Source: an uncultured Pseudomonadota bacterium (GTDB lineage: Bacteria; Pseudomonadota; Gammaproteobacteria; Methylococcales; Methylomonadaceae). From it: a stretch of DNA of 64,000 bases. This document shows positions 63,706 to 64,000 of this stretch, piece after piece. The notes beneath the pieces are model-generated. The model was given only the letters and a program-made list of their open reading frames with translations, did not search any database and had not been told where the DNA came from. Made by a program: the position numbers and the translations under genes. Where the stretch lies: the NCBI GenBank assembly GCA_903848935.1, contig CAINHO010000028.1, positions 1 to 64,000 on the forward strand, given 5' to 3'. Position 1 is the first letter of the stretch, and each line of letters starts with the position of its first letter.

Positions 63706-64000
63706 ATGGCAAAAACAATTTTGTTTGTAGAAGATTCCGCCTCGGTGCGGCAAGTGATGAAAACCGCCTTAGCACGCGAAGGATATGAGGTGGTTTTGGC
63801 TGTTGATGGTCAAGACGCATTGACCAAACTCAACGGTCAAAAAATACACCTCATTATCAGTGACGTAAATATGCCAAATATGGATGGCATTACATTTGTG
63901 AAAGAAGCAAAAAAACTCCCCGCTTATAAATTTACGCCCATCATCATGCTGACTACTGAAACGCAGGCATTGAAAATGGCTGAAGGTAAAGCAGCGGGCG
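63706..64000 (+). CDS. cheY: CheY-like response regulator (partial, cut by window end)
   Basis: The first 98 residues of a single receiver domain. ILFVEDSASVRQVMKTAL has the acidic pocket, IISDVNMPNMDG the phospho-acceptor D53 and IIMLTTET the conserved Thr. The conserved Lys-Pro would follow beyond the window. Sequence and neighbour suggest CheY of a chemotaxis operon, though other stand-alone receivers look alike. GAGGAGAT before the ATG is a strong ribosome binding site. Confidence 0.9.
   Translation, partial: MAKTILFVEDSASVRQVMKTALAREGYEVVLAVDGQDALTKLNGQKIHLIISDVNMPNMDGITFVKEAKKLPAYKFTPIIMLTTETQALKMAEGKAAG

Overview
The window reads as a compact chromosomal segment of a low-to-medium GC gammaproteobacterium. 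The C1 genes mtdA, glycerate-2-kinase and malate dehydrogenase point to a methylotroph. Together with type IV pili, a sodium-pumping oxaloacetate decarboxylase and gammaproteobacterial gene orders (ffs-dnaX-ybaB, plsX-fabH-fabD-fabG-acpP-fabF, tmk-holB-pilZ-tatD), they suggest a gamma-methanotroph of the Methylococcales type. That placement is inference: no methane or methanol oxidation gene lies in the window.

Layout. 1-6.5 kb: a phosphoribosyltransferase, then pilB and pilC split by an AT-rich restriction-modification pair. 6.5-7.9 kb: a metzincin-like protease with a VVTP repeat (minus strand). 8-15.4 kb: C1/serine-cycle genes (mdh divergent from mtdA; gckA; serC further on), interrupted by a DUF4160/DUF2442 pair and followed by proC, yggT and queA. 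15.5-21.3 kb: mfd, 4.5S RNA, dnaX, ybaB and a HIT hydrolase. 21.3-28 kb: a large secreted repeat protein, a TrkA-like regulator, dsbB and priA. 28-35.8 kb: a multicopper oxidase and rsmD, convergent with an ABC exporter pair and an orphan recB. 35.8-40.8 kb: a chemoreceptor followed by phoB-phoR and a DUF502 membrane protein, with a good Pho box in front. 40.9-44.1 kb: oadGAB (minus strand). 44.3-58.3 kb: yceD-rpmF-plsX-fabH, a lipoprotein, two toxin-antitoxin modules, fabD-fabG-acpP-fabF-pabC-mltG, a VF530 protein, tmk, an amino/dicarboxylate symporter, holB-pilZ-tatD. 58.3-62 kb: moaD-moaE, a membrane-fused spermidine-synthase-like protein, ppa and a DUF2797 protein. 62.2-64 kb: the start of a chemotaxis operon (receptor-like protein, cheY cut by the window end), with a sigma-28-like promoter.

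The most distinctive theme is that three core operons carry addiction-type cassettes in their interior: restriction-modification in pilB/pilC, DUF4160/DUF2442 in mtdA/gckA, and RelBE-like plus BrnTA in fabH/fabD. The first two are joined to the host genes by overlaps or very short gaps. The second theme is phosphate: a 16/18 match to the Pho box consensus, ideally placed before a -10 box, heads a receptor-phoB-phoR cluster. No CRISPR array, tRNA, rRNA, complete insertion sequence or prophage was seen. No gap between genes exceeds 300 bases; the largest, about 260 bases, holds the 4.5S RNA gene.
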